A DNA stretch of 64,000 nt from NCBI GenBank assembly GCA_016702605.1, contig JADJDQ010000023.1, positions 308,190 to 372,189 of the forward strand, read 5' to 3'. Made by a program: the position numbers and the translations under genes. The stretch comes from Candidatus Intricatilinea gracilis (lineage in GTDB: Bacteria > Pseudomonadota > Gammaproteobacteria > Burkholderiales > Burkholderiaceae_C). The notes under the pieces are model-generated. The model was not told where the DNA came from. It did not search any database and was given only the letters and a program-made list of their open reading frames with translations. Position 1 is the first letter of the stretch. Each line of letters opens with the position of its first letter. Of this stretch, positions 16,799-26,318 are shown in pieces.

Positions 16799-18432
16799 CA
16801 GTGTGCCGCCGACAGCTTGGCCGGTGCTGCCGGCTCGAACACCGGCGGTGTGTCGAAGGTGTGGTGGGGGGCCGGTGACGGCACGGTCCACTCGAGGCCC
16901 TCGGCGCCTTCCCACGACCTGGCGTCGGCCTTTGCGCCGTTGCCACGCACACACTTGACGACGTTGACGATGAAGATCAGGTGTGAGGCGCCGAGGATGA
17001 AGGCGCCGATGCTCGACAGCATGTTCCAGTCGGCAAAGATCAGCGGGTAGTCGGGGATGCGGCGCGGCATGCCGGCCAGGCCAACCATGAACTGCGGGAT
17101 GAACGTGAGGTTCATTCCGACCATGGCCACCCAGAAGTGCGCGCGGCCCAGGCGTTCGTCGATCATGTGACCGGTCCACTTGGGCAGCCAGTAGTAGATG
17201 GCGGCCATCGAGCCCAGCGCGGTGGTCGGATACAGCGCGTAGTGGAAGTGCGCCACCAGGAAGTAGGCGTTGTGGTACTGCGGATCGGCGGCGGCGTCGG
17301 CCAGCACCAGGCCGGTGAGGCCGCCCCAGCCGAACAGCACGATGAAGCCGATGGCGAACAACATCGGCGTCTCGAAGCTCAGCGAGCCGCGCCAGATGGT
17401 GGCGATCCAGCAGAAGAACAGCACCGCCAGTGGCAGCGAGATCAGCATGGTGCTGTACATGAAGTACAGCTGGCTGCCGGTCGACATGCCGCTGGTGAAC
17501 ATGTGGTGCGCCCACACGATGACAGCCAGCACGCCGATGGCCCACATCGAATACACCTGGGCCTTGTAGCCGTAGGCTGGCTTGCGCGCGAAGGCCGACA
17601 ACACGTGGGGCACGGCGCCGGCAATGGGCAGCAGCAGCACGTACACCTCGGGGTGGCCCATGAACCAGAAGATGTGTTGCCACAGCACCGGGTCACCACC
17701 ACCGGCGGCGTTGAAGAAGTGGGTGTCGAAATGGCGGTCCATCAGCACCATGGTCACACCACCGGCCAGCACCGGCATGATGGTGATGAGCAGGATCGCG
17801 GTGACGAGAAAACCGTGCGCCAGCAGCGGCATCTTCATCAACGTCATGCCGGTGGGGCGCATGTTGACCACGGTGACGATGACGTTGATGGCACCGAGGA
17901 TCGACGACACACCGAGCATGTGCACCGAGAAGATGGCGAAGTCCATGCCCCAGCCACTTTGCACCGACAGCGGTGCGTACATCGTCCAGCCGGTGTCGAC
18001 GGCGCCCGAGCCCACACCGGCCAGACCCAGCACGAAGGGCAGCACCAGCATGATGGCGGCCGGCGGCAGCAGCCAGAAGCCCCAGTTGTTGAGGCGCGGC
18101 AAGGCCATGTCGGGGGCACCCAGCACCAGCGGCAACATGTAGTTGGCCAGGCCCGTGGCCACCGGCATCGCAAAGCCGAACACCATGACCAGGCCGTGCA
18201 GCGTGATGAGCTGGTTGAAGAACTCGGGCTGCATCAGCTGCAGGCCGGGCTGGAACAACTCGGCGCGGATGGCCAGCGCCATGGCGCCACCCACCAGCAG
18301 CATGGTGATGCCGAACACCAGGTACATCGCCCCGATGTCCTTGTGGTTGGTGGTCTCGATCCAGCGGCGCCAACCGCCTGCGGGATGGTGGTGGGCGTGA
18401 TCGTGGCTGTCGATCGCCAGGTCATGTGCCAT
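16798..18432 (-). CDS. ctaD: Cytochrome c oxidase subunit I
   Basis: A 544-residue haem-copper oxidase subunit I with twelve predicted helices. Ligand motifs are visible: TLHGLVMVF for a haem a histidine, FWFMGHPEVYVLLLP with the CuB histidine and its cross-linked tyrosine, VWAHHMFTSG with the two other CuB histidines, and VAHFHYAL with the remaining haem ligands. The ATG at 18432 (MAHDLAIDSHDH) is preceded by GGAG at seven bases; an upstream in-frame ATG at 18510 is unlikely. The N-terminus is unusually His-rich (HDHAHHHPAGG). It catalyses oxygen reduction to water with proton pumping. Confidence 0.97.
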   Translation of the reverse strand: MAHDLAIDSHDHAHHHPAGGWRRWIETTNHKDIGAMYLVFGITMLLVGGAMALAIRAELFQPGLQLMQPEFFNQLITLHGLVMVFGFAMPVATGLANYMLPLVLGAPDMALPRLNNWGFWLLPPAAIMLVLPFVLGLAGVGSGAVDTGWTMYAPLSVQSGWGMDFAIFSVHMLGVSSILGAINVIVTVVNMRPTGMTLMKMPLLAHGFLVTAILLITIMPVLAGGVTMVLMDRHFDTHFFNAAGGGDPVLWQHIFWFMGHPEVYVLLLPIAGAVPHVLSAFARKPAYGYKAQVYSMWAIGVLAVIVWAHHMFTSGMSTGSQLYFMYSTMLISLPLAVLFFCWIATIWRGSLSFETPMLFAIGFIVLFGWGGLTGLVLADAAADPQYHNAYFLVAHFHYALYPTTALGSMAAIYYWLPKWTGHMIDERLGRAHFWVAMVGMNLTFIPQFMVGLAGMPRRIPDYPLIFADWNMLSSIGAFILGASHLIFIVNVVKCVRGNGAKADARSWEGAEGLEWTVPSPAPHHTFDTPPVFEPAAPAKLSAAH

Positions 18433-18516
18433 CTGACTACTCCGTGGGTGCTTGAAGAGAGAGGTCCGGTGTTGTGGTGCTGGCAGAACTGTTCGGGCGC
18501 ACCAACACAACGGTGA

Positions 18517-19359
18517 TCACAAGGGGGTCTTGCCAGGTACCGCCTGCTCGGCCGCGGCGCTGTTGGCAGGACGCTTGAGCGCTGCCAGCCAGCTCTTGAA
18601 CTCGGCGTCGGGCGCGACCTTCACGACCACCGGCATGAAGCCGTGTTCCTTGCCACACAGCTCGGAGCATTGGCCGCGGTAGGTGCCGGTCGTGTCGACC
18701 TTGGCCCAGAACTCGCGCAGGAAACCGGGCACGGCGTCGCGCTTGACACCGAAGGCCGGCACCCACCAGCTGTGGATCACGTCGTTGGAGGTGGTGATGA
18801 ACCGGATCTTCTTGCCTACCGGCAGCACCAGGCTGTTGTCCACCTCGAGCAGGTAGTTCTCGCCCTTGGCCTGCTGGTTGTCGATCTGTGCACGCGGCGT
18901 GGTCATGCGGCTGGTGAACTGCACCCCTTCGGCCGGGAACTCATACACCCACAACCACTGGCTGCCGGTGACCTTGACGACAAGTTCGGCGTCGTTGCGG
19001 GTGTCCTCGTAGTTCAGCACCGCGTGATAAGCCGGAATGCCGAACACGCCGTAATCGATCACCAGCAGGGCTGCGAAGGGAGACAACACCCACAGCCATT
19101 GCTTGCGCGAGCGCGGTGCGACGAAGTCGGCCGCCACGTGGCCGCGTGACTTGCGATGGCGCCAGAACGAATACAACATGACCGCCAGGACGGCGAAGAA
19201 GATCACCAGGATCACGGCCATGAACAGGTTGTGCACGTGCAGCGTCTCGCGTGCGATCGGTGTGACCGGCGGCGGAAAGTTGAACGAGTAGTCCGCGAAC
19301 GCGGCCACCGGTCCCAGTGCGCCCGCTGCGGCGAGTGCCAGTTTGTTCGATGCCTTCAT
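18517..19359 (-). CDS. ctaC: Cytochrome c oxidase subunit II
   Basis: A 280-residue subunit II with a signal-like first segment (LALAAAGALGPVAAFA), two membrane helices and a cupredoxin domain. The CuA ligands are clear: VIHSWWVPAFGVK supplies the first histidine, and CSELCGKEHGFMPVVV supplies two cysteines, a histidine and methionine. It accepts electrons from cytochrome c. There is no fused cytochrome c domain, so a separate donor is needed; the adjacent cytochrome c4 is a candidate. The ATG at 19359 is preceded by AAGGAA; the longer frame to 19428 lacks such a site. Confidence 0.96.
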   Translation of the reverse strand: MKASNKLALAAAGALGPVAAFADYSFNFPPPVTPIARETLHVHNLFMAVILVIFFAVLAVMLYSFWRHRKSRGHVAADFVAPRSRKQWLWVLSPFAALLVIDYGVFGIPAYHAVLNYEDTRNDAELVVKVTGSQWLWVYEFPAEGVQFTSRMTTPRAQIDNQQAKGENYLLEVDNSLVLPVGKKIRFITTSNDVIHSWWVPAFGVKRDAVPGFLREFWAKVDTTGTYRGQCSELCGKEHGFMPVVVKVAPDAEFKSWLAALKRPANSAAAEQAVPGKTPL

Positions 19360-19474
19360 GTGACCAGTTCCTTGTGCGAATCCAGGTGTCGATGTGCGCG
19401 AAGCACACGCGGCGGCGCCGCCGCGCAAGCGCAGGCGCGCGATCTCTTGTTTGCTGCCTGTGGTGCGCCGCGCG

Positions 19475-20191
19475 TCAGCGCAGGCGACTGGCCTGGATGG
19501 TGGCGAGATCGCCGTTCAGGCTCTCGAGGTAGTGCGCCAGGGTCTTGAGATCCTGGTTGCTGAGTTGCTTGACCATGCCGCCCATGATGGGGTTGCCCCG
19601 CCCGATAAACGCCCTGTCGTTGTGCTGGTAGGCGCGCAGGGCGTAATACAGGTAGTCGCTGTGCTGGCCGGCGAGCTTGGGATAACCCGGGTCGATCGGC
19701 TGGTTGAAGTTGGCACCGTGGCAGGCCGGGCAGCCGGCCTTGTCGAGCACCGCCTTGGCGGGGCCGGGGTCGACGGTGGTGGCGGCCACCTTGGCGCCCG
19801 CGTGGGCCGACTCGAAGTAGGCGCCGAGGTCGGCCATGTCCTGATCGGTGAGTGTCTGTGCCACCGCACGCATCGACGGATGTTTGCGTTGCCCCTGCTT
19901 GTAGTCACCCAGCGCCGCAACGATGTACCTGGCGTTCTGGCCGTGCAGCTTGGGCACACGGTGCACGTCGGGGAAGCCCGTCTTGTAATCGATGATGCCG
20001 TGGCAGCCGACACACATGGCGTTCTTCTTCTCACCCTCGGCAGCGTTGCCCTTGACGTCCTGCGCCTGCGTTGACATCGGGGTGCCGATGGCGAGCGCCG
20101 TCGCGATGGCGACCGTTGACGTCGCGGATTTGATGGATGTCAAGCGTTTGACGACCGTTGCAGAAAACGACCTGAAAGTTTGATCCAACAC
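19475..20191 (-). CDS. Dihaem cytochrome c4-type protein
   Basis: A 238-residue exported protein with an N-terminal signal region (SATSTVAIATALAIGTPMSTQAQ) and two class I cytochrome c domains, each with one haem site: CVGCH near residue 60 and CPACH near residue 153. Methionine ligands are likely in HPSMRAVAQ and IMGGMVKQLS. Cytochromes c4 pass electrons from the bc1 complex to terminal oxidases, which suits its place just upstream of the aa3 oxidase genes. The 265-base upstream gap holds two TTGACA hexamers on this strand (20281-20286 and 20348-20353) without a convincing partner -10 box. Confidence 0.93.
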   Translation of the reverse strand: MLDQTFRSFSATVVKRLTSIKSATSTVAIATALAIGTPMSTQAQDVKGNAAEGEKKNAMCVGCHGIIDYKTGFPDVHRVPKLHGQNARYIVAALGDYKQGQRKHPSMRAVAQTLTDQDMADLGAYFESAHAGAKVAATTVDPGPAKAVLDKAGCPACHGANFNQPIDPGYPKLAGQHSDYLYYALRAYQHNDRAFIGRGNPIMGGMVKQLSNQDLKTLAHYLESLNGDLATIQASRLR

Positions 20192-20456
20192 AAATGACTC
20201 TCGTCTGAAGGGTTGTAGGTGCGAATCTGTTTTGCTGCCACAGAAACGATTTGCCCGCAGTTTCAGCGAAAATTACCTTGTGTCAAATAGGGGTTTAAAC
20301 GGTTTCTTGCTTGACTTGTCCGCATACCATGGTTAACGCGTGATAAGTGTCAAGATAATCGGCTAACGTGTCATGGCCTCCCGCTCGCCCGGAACGTCCT
20401 TGGCGCGGTGGTCAGCCAGTCAGGTGGACCGAGCCCCCAGCCAGCCTCGGGCCGGC

Positions 20457-21239
20457 TCAGGCTGTTACCGCGTGCACCGCATCCAGCGGCACCAGCCGGG
20501 GGGCTGCGAACACCTGGACTGCGGTGGCCTCGCCATGCGGACCGAGCAGCCGGTCGGCCCAAGCTGCCACCAGATCGGCGGCGACGGGGTGGGGTGCAAA
20601 GCCCAGCCGCGAACTCACGCGTGCCACCCGCGCCGACGGCACACCTGCGGCGCGCAGCGCCTGCACGAAACCGCTGGCCGCGCAGCCCTTGCGAAAGGCG
20701 CGCAGGTTGGCCTGCACGATGCGGTCACCCTTGGGTTCGAACAGCGCGACCAACTGCGCCTCGATGGTGTCGATGGGAAGCGGCAGCAGCGGTGCTGCGG
20801 CGCCCAGCACCACGGTGTTTTGCGCCTTCACCGTGCCGGCCACCTGCGCCAGGCGGGTGGCATCCACGGCCACGAGGTTCGGCACCGAGAACAACACGTC
20901 GTAGAGCGCGGCGTGGTCGGGGTAGTTGTCGATGTTGACCATGGGTGTCACGTCGCACACCACCGTGCCGTCCAGGCGCAGCAGGCCGGTGTAACGCAGC
21001 GCTTCGAGCGGCTCCACGGCGACGATGAGGGATGCTGATCCGGCGACGATCAGGTCGCTGGCCACGGGGGCGTCGGACAAACGCACGAAGGCCGACACCG
21101 CGCCACCGCGCTGCGCCATGCCGTGCACCTCGGACTGCTTGAGCCGCAGGCCGGCGCCGTGGGCCGCGTGGTCCAGCACCCAGGCGATCGTGAGCACACC
21201 TTGTCCGCCGACACCGGCGAGCACGAGATCGAAGTTCAT
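20457..21239 (-). CDS. iorB: Indolepyruvate oxidoreductase subunit beta
   Basis: A 260-residue gamma-domain protein of the pyruvate:ferredoxin oxidoreductase superfamily. LVLAGVGGQGVLTIAWVLDHAA and KQSEVHGMAQRGGAVSAFVRL are the conserved family segments (GVGGQG and SEVHGMAQRGG). With IorA it oxidatively decarboxylates aryl pyruvates such as indolepyruvate to aryl-acetyl-CoA. Its ATG overlaps the end of iorA (4 bases), showing coupling. The C-terminal half carries a domain beyond the minimal gamma fold (about residues 190-260), seen in some proteobacterial IorB proteins. Confidence 0.9.
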   Translation of the reverse strand: MNFDLVLAGVGGQGVLTIAWVLDHAAHGAGLRLKQSEVHGMAQRGGAVSAFVRLSDAPVASDLIVAGSASLIVAVEPLEALRYTGLLRLDGTVVCDVTPMVNIDNYPDHAALYDVLFSVPNLVAVDATRLAQVAGTVKAQNTVVLGAAAPLLPLPIDTIEAQLVALFEPKGDRIVQANLRAFRKGCAASGFVQALRAAGVPSARVARVSSRLGFAPHPVAADLVAAWADRLLGPHGEATAVQVFAAPRLVPLDAVHAVTA

Positions 21240-22930
21240 GTGGCCACCACCCCGATGTCGCCGCCCTTGCTGTTCTTCAGCGCCTTGATCTCTTTCGCGT
21301 AGGTCACGCAGGCACGCCGGGCGATGATGACCGACAGGCCCTCGTAGGCCAGCTCATGGCGGATCACGGCCATGGTGTGGTCCTTCTTGTGGCGCGTGGG
21401 TTCGACCAGGCGGATGTGGTCGCGCGGCACACCCAGGCCGGCCAGCAGGTCAACCACCTGCTCGTCGGTGGCCTGGGTCGGCTGGCCACCCGTCATGGCG
21501 ACGATGGAGTTGTCGAGGATGAAGACCTTGATGTTGGCGTTCTCGCGCACCGCGTCCAGCAGCGGCGCCAGGCCCGAATGCGTGAAGGTGCCGTCGCCGA
21601 TGACACACAGCGCCGGCGTCATGCCGGCATGCGCCGCGCCGATGGCCATGCCGATCGACGCGCCCATGCACAGGCACGAGTGGATGGCACGCAGCGGCTC
21701 GAGTGTGCCCAGCGAATAACAACCGATGTCGCCCATCACCCGCGTGTCGTCACCCAGCGAGGCGATCACCTCCTTGATGGCGAGGTAGGCGTCGGTGTGT
21801 GGGCACTTGTCGCACAGGCGCGGCGGGCGCCCGACCAACACGTCGGCCAGCCCGGCCAGTTTCAGCGTGGGGGCGATCGGGAGGCCGAAACAGCGCTTGA
21901 TGGCGTCCTGGCTCAGCTCCCCCATGCGTGGCAAGGCGTCGGTGAGTTTGCCGACGATGCGCCGCTCGCGCATCAGGCCCAGTGCACTCACGTAGCGCTC
22001 GATGAAGGGGTAACCTTCTTCGACCACATGCACCTGGCTAGACGCGTCGAGCAGGCTGCGGATCTTCTCGATCGGCAGCGGGTAGGCGCCGATGCGCAGC
22101 ACGTTGTAGTCCGCCAGGCGATCACCGAGTGCTTCGACCAGATAGTTCCAGGCGATGCCGCTGACCAGGATGCCGGGCTTGCCTTGGCCGCGGATGTCGA
22201 GCTGGTTCACGTCATGGGCCACGCTCCAGTCCTGCAGCGCGACTTGTTTGTCGACCAGGCCGGCGTAGGCGCGCCGCGCGTTGACCGGGATGAGCGTGAA
22301 TCGATCCGGGTCTGGCACCCAATTGGCCGAGTTGGGCGCGCGTCGTTCGCCGGCCCGCACCGCCGCCCGGCTGTGGGCCAGGCGAGTCACCAGCCGCAGC
22401 ATCACCGGCACCTGCAGGCGCTCGGAGAGATCGAAGGCCTCGCGCGTGAAGTCGTAACACTGCTGCTGGTCGGCCGGCTCGAGGCAGGGCACCATGGCGA
22501 AGTCGGCGAAGTAACGCGAGTCCTGCTCGTTTTGTGAGCTGTGCATGCCGGGGTCGTCGGCCACCACGATCACCAGCCCGCCATGTGCGCCCGACACGGC
22601 CACGTTCATGAACGGGTCGGCCGCCACGTTGAGTCCCACGTGTTTCATCGACACGATGGCGCGTTTGCCGGCGTACGACACCCCCACACCTTCTTCGAGC
22701 GCCACCTTCTCGTTGGTCGACCACAGGCCGCGCACCGGCAGACCCAGCGCCTTGGCCTGGTCCTCGATGGCCTGGAAAATTTCGGTGGACGGCGTGCCGG
22801 GGTAGGCATAAGCGGCGCTGATGCCGGCGTCGATGGCGCCGCGCGCCACGGCCTCATCGCCGAGCAGGATCTGATCGTCCAGCGCGTCATCGACGGCGAC
22901 ATCTGGGGCAATTTCGGCGGGCATATCCAT
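21236..22930 (-). CDS. iorA: Indolepyruvate oxidoreductase subunit alpha (TPP-dependent)
   Basis: A 564-residue subunit with an N-terminal pyrimidine-binding domain (AAYAYPGTPSTEIFQA, SMKHVGLNVAADPFMNVA) and a C-terminal TPP pyrophosphate-binding domain (MGDIGCYSLGTLEPL, VIGDGTFTHSGLAPLLDA, KVFILDNSIVAMTGGQPTQ). The archaeal enzyme ends with a two-cluster ferredoxin domain; here the protein stops soon after RRACVTYAKEIKALK with no CxxCxxCxxxC motif, so an external acceptor or altered electron route is likely. The start at 22930 is preceded by GGAG at eight bases; the longer open frame to 23617 crosses the intergenic region and is rejected. Confidence 0.9.
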   Translation of the reverse strand: MDMPAEIAPDVAVDDALDDQILLGDEAVARGAIDAGISAAYAYPGTPSTEIFQAIEDQAKALGLPVRGLWSTNEKVALEEGVGVSYAGKRAIVSMKHVGLNVAADPFMNVAVSGAHGGLVIVVADDPGMHSSQNEQDSRYFADFAMVPCLEPADQQQCYDFTREAFDLSERLQVPVMLRLVTRLAHSRAAVRAGERRAPNSANWVPDPDRFTLIPVNARRAYAGLVDKQVALQDWSVAHDVNQLDIRGQGKPGILVSGIAWNYLVEALGDRLADYNVLRIGAYPLPIEKIRSLLDASSQVHVVEEGYPFIERYVSALGLMRERRIVGKLTDALPRMGELSQDAIKRCFGLPIAPTLKLAGLADVLVGRPPRLCDKCPHTDAYLAIKEVIASLGDDTRVMGDIGCYSLGTLEPLRAIHSCLCMGASIGMAIGAAHAGMTPALCVIGDGTFTHSGLAPLLDAVRENANIKVFILDNSIVAMTGGQPTQATDEQVVDLLAGLGVPRDHIRLVEPTRHKKDHTMAVIRHELAYEGLSVIIARRACVTYAKEIKALKNSKGGDIGVVAT

Positions 22931-23191
22931 GCACTTGTCTCCGACGGTCAGGCCGACCATCGAGGGGCCGGGGGATGGACGAGGGCGCCGAGTATCCCGG
23001 CGGGGTGATCGACCCTGACTTGATCTGGAGCAGGTGAGCTGCATGCCTGCCGACGGTCGGATCCTGGCTACACGGCCTTGCGATAGAGTGGCCAGGCGTC
23101 CGAAACTGAAAATCGAGTTGTCGTGACGCATCACGGCTGGGTTTGTTGTTCGCCGCAGGCCGGATGGCGCGGCTCGCCATGATCGGACACC

Positions 23192-26100
23192 ATGCGTTCC
23201 ACGCAGTCCTCGATCGCCACCCTGGTGATCGCCCTGATCCTGATCTCCGTCTCGCTGGTGCTGGGCGGGGTGGGTGCCGTTGCGTACCACTACTACAGCG
23301 CCGAAAAACGGGCCGACTTCGAGGGTGCCCAGGCACTTGGTGCCGATCAGCTGGCCATCGGCCTGGCGCCACCGGCCTGGAACCTCGAGTTCCCGCAGAT
23401 CACCCGGCTGATGGAAAGCCAGATGCAGGATCCACGTTCGGCCGGTGTAGTGGTGCAGGTGGGTGATCAGGTGTTCATCCTCACTCGCGACGCCGAGGGC
23501 AGGGTGATCAGTCAGGCCCAACGATTTGCCGGCACCGGGCTGCACCTCTACGAGCGCGACATCGTCTACGCCGACCAGGTGGTCGGCAAGGTGGCTTCGT
23601 ATGCCACGTCGCGCCAACTGGACGAAGCGCTGGCTGGCACCCGGGTCTTCATCACCGTGTCGATCTTGCTGTTCGACGCGGTGTTGTCGCTGGGTCTGTA
23701 TCTGCTGTTGCAGCGACTGGTGCTGCGCCCGCTGCGCCTGGTGGAGTCGTATGCGGTGCAGGTGTCACGCGGCGATGCGGTGGTCGCCGGGCCGCGTGAC
23801 TGGCGTTTCAGCGGCGAGCTCGAAAGGCTGAAAAACGCCATCGACGCCATGGTGCGCCAACTCGCCTCGCAGAACGCGGCGCTGCAGCAATCGGCCGAGC
23901 GGCTGCACCAGGTGGTGCGACAACTGCCGATGCCGATCTCGCTGGCCGATGAGCACGATCACATCGTCTTCGTCAACGACAAGTTTGTCGAGGTGTTCGG
24001 ATATTCACTGAGCGAGGTACCGACGCTGGCCGACTGGTTTGCCCGTGCCTACCCCGATCCCGCCTACCGCCAGCAGGTGATGTCCGGCTGGCGCCAGGAC
24101 TGGGACCAGGCCGGGAGCGAAGGCCGCCCGGTGCATACGCTGACGTACCACGTGACCTGCATGGATGGCAGTGTTCGTATCGTCGAGGTGGGCGGCATGC
24201 AGGCGGACACACTCAATATCGCCGTGCTCAACGACGTCACCGACCGGGCGCTGGCCGAACAGGAGCTGGCGCGCCACCGCGACCACCTCGAGGAACTGGT
24301 GCAGCTGCGCACAGCCGAACTGCAGGCCAGCAACCGCCAGCGCGAGGAGATCCAGTTCGCCATGGATCACGCGGGTATTGCCATCCTGCGCATCGACGCC
24401 GACAGCGGGCGTTTCTCGTACGTCAACGGCCATGCCTGCGCCTTGTTCGACCGCACGGCCGACGAACTGCTGTTGCTGCAGCTGATCGAGGTGGTGCCGG
24501 GTCTGATGGTCGAAGGCGGCCAGGCCATGTTGCCGACCGGGCGGGACCGCGACTTCACACGCCTCGAGACCATGCTGCTGCGCCGTGATGGTCAGCATTT
24601 GCCGGTCGAGGTGTCGCTGTACTTCAAGGCGCCGGTCAACGACCGACCCGGGCACTACATCGCCTTCGTCACCGACATCAGCCTGCGGCGTGCTTCGCAA
24701 CAGGCGCTGGTGGCAGCCAAACAGGCTGCCGAGGCGTCGGCACAGGCACGCAGTGCTTTCCTGGCCAACATGAGCCACGAGATCCGCACACCGATGAACG
24801 CCATCATCGGCATGTCGCAACTGGCCTTGCAGACCCGGCTCGACGCCAACCAGCGCAACTACATCGCCAAGACGCACCAGGCCGCGGTGTCGCTGCTGGG
24901 CATCCTGAACGACATCCTGGATCTGTCCAAGGTCGAGGCTGGCCGGCTCGAGATCGACCACGTCGAGTTCCATCTCGACCGGGTGTTCGAGGGTCTGGCC
25001 AACCTGCTGGCGCTGCGGGCGGAAGAAAAAGGCGTCGACCTGCTGTTCGACATTGCGCCCGACACACCGCAGCACTGGATGGGTGATCCGCAGCGGCTCG
25101 GCCAGATCCTGATCAACCTGGCGGGCAACGCCGTCAAGTTCACCGAGTCGGGCCGTGTGGTCGTCGGCTGCCGCATGGTGTCGCGCCAGGGCGGGCGGGC
25201 AACCCTCGAATTTTCGGTGCGCGACACCGGCATCGGCATGAGTGACGAGCAGATCGCCGGACTGTTCATGCCCTTCAGCCAGGGCGACAACTCCATCTCG
25301 CGGCGTTACGGCGGCACCGGGCTGGGCCTGGCGATCTGCAAACGCCTGGCCGAACTGATGGGTGGGCACATCAGTGTCACCAGCCAGCCTGGCCAGGGCA
25401 GCAGGTTTTGTTTCACGGCCGAGTTCGAGGGACCGCTCGAGGGCCACCCCGCTGAACCGGCGTCGGCGGCGACTGTCGTGCTGGATGCCAGCGCCCTGGC
25501 CGGCGTTCGCATCCTGCTGGTCGAAGACAACCTGGTCAACCAGGAGGTGGGGGTCGGCCTGCTCGAACGCGCCGGTGCGCAGGTCGTGGTGGCAGGCAAT
25601 GGCCGCGAGGCCCTGGCCCGCCTGGCGGTCGACAGCTTCGACGCCGTGCTGATGGACGTGCAGATGCCGGTGATGGACGGGCTGGAAGCCTGCCGTGCCA
25701 TCCGCCGTGAGCCACGTCTGGCGGGCCTGCCCGTCATCGCCATGACCGCCGGGGCCTTGCCAGTCGAACGTCGACAGACCGCCGAGGCCGGCATGAACGA
25801 CCACCTCACCAAACCGATCGACGGTGTGGCGCTGGTGGCCACTCTGGTGCGCTGGTTGGCACGCTGCCCGGTCGAGGTGTCGACGCAGCCCTCCGACGTG
25901 CCGATTGCGCCGACGGCCGTGCCGCTGGTGGTGCCGGTGACGGCACTGGATGTGGCTGCCGGCCTGCGGGCGGTGAACGGCCGCGTCGACGTGTACCGGC
26001 GTGTGCTCGGCACCTTTGTGGTCGACATCGAGGCGTCGCGCCTGAACCTGAAATTAGCGCTCGCTGCTGGTGATGCGGCGGCGCTGGGGTATCTGGCCCA

Positions 26101-26299
26101 TCGAGCCAGGGGTGCTGCGTCCACCGTGGGTGCCCAGGCTGTACACGCCCAGGCCCAGGCGCTGGAGCAGGCCTGCCACGACGGGGCCGACACCCTGGCC
26201 TGCACGGGCCTGATCGACCGGCTCGACGCTGCCTGGATCGAGGCGGGCGCCGCGATCCAGCGTTACCTCGCGACCGATGACATGGCCCGCACGGCCTGA
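23192..26299 (+). CDS. Hybrid sensor histidine kinase (CACHE-like sensor, PAS, HisKA, HATPase, receiver, HPt)
   Basis: A 1035-residue phosphorelay protein. Two membrane helices (about 8-32 and 150-178) bracket a periplasmic sensor of about 115 residues. PAS domains follow at about 230-345 and 385-500. The HisKA box FLANMSHEIRTPMNAIIG places the phosphorylated histidine at H529, and HATPase boxes include NLAGNAVKFTESG and GGTGLGLAICKRL. The receiver (ILLVEDNLVNQEV, VLMDVQMPVMDGLEA) has D822 as acceptor, and the C-terminal HPt-like domain has H970 in YLAHRARGAAS. It thus encodes a full multistep relay in one chain; the output regulator is not in this window. The next gene, a binding-like protein, is 19 bases away and may supply the signal. 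Confidence 0.93.
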   Translation: MRSTQSSIATLVIALILISVSLVLGGVGAVAYHYYSAEKRADFEGAQALGADQLAIGLAPPAWNLEFPQITRLMESQMQDPRSAGVVVQVGDQVFILTRDAEGRVISQAQRFAGTGLHLYERDIVYADQVVGKVASYATSRQLDEALAGTRVFITVSILLFDAVLSLGLYLLLQRLVLRPLRLVESYAVQVSRGDAVVAGPRDWRFSGELERLKNAIDAMVRQLASQNAALQQSAERLHQVVRQLPMPISLADEHDHIVFVNDKFVEVFGYSLSEVPTLADWFARAYPDPAYRQQVMSGWRQDWDQAGSEGRPVHTLTYHVTCMDGSVRIVEVGGMQADTLNIAVLNDVTDRALAEQELARHRDHLEELVQLRTAELQASNRQREEIQFAMDHAGIAILRIDADSGRFSYVNGHACALFDRTADELLLLQLIEVVPGLMVEGGQAMLPTGRDRDFTRLETMLLRRDGQHLPVEVSLYFKAPVNDRPGHYIAFVTDISLRRASQQALVAAKQAAEASAQARSAFLANMSHEIRTPMNAIIGMSQLALQTRLDANQRNYIAKTHQAAVSLLGILNDILDLSKVEAGRLEIDHVEFHLDRVFEGLANLLALRAEEKGVDLLFDIAPDTPQHWMGDPQRLGQILINLAGNAVKFTESGRVVVGCRMVSRQGGRATLEFSVRDTGIGMSDEQIAGLFMPFSQGDNSISRRYGGTGLGLAICKRLAELMGGHISVTSQPGQGSRFCFTAEFEGPLEGHPAEPASAATVVLDASALAGVRILLVEDNLVNQEVGVGLLERAGAQVVVAGNGREALARLAVDSFDAVLMDVQMPVMDGLEACRAIRREPRLAGLPVIAMTAGALPVERRQTAEAGMNDHLTKPIDGVALVATLVRWLARCPVEVSTQPSDVPIAPTAVPLVVPVTALDVAAGLRAVNGRVDVYRRVLGTFVVDIEASRLNLKLALAAGDAAALGYLAHRARGAASTVGAQAVHAQAQALEQACHDGADTLACTGLIDRLDAAWIEAGAAIQRYLATDDMARTA

Positions 26300-26318
26300 T
26301 CACCCCAAGGAGTAGCCC

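Noticed and set aside
14610..16952. A 780-codon reverse frame ending with SURF1
   Set aside because: Only the last 247 residues resemble SURF1. The rest lies out of frame across the subunit III and CtaG genes.
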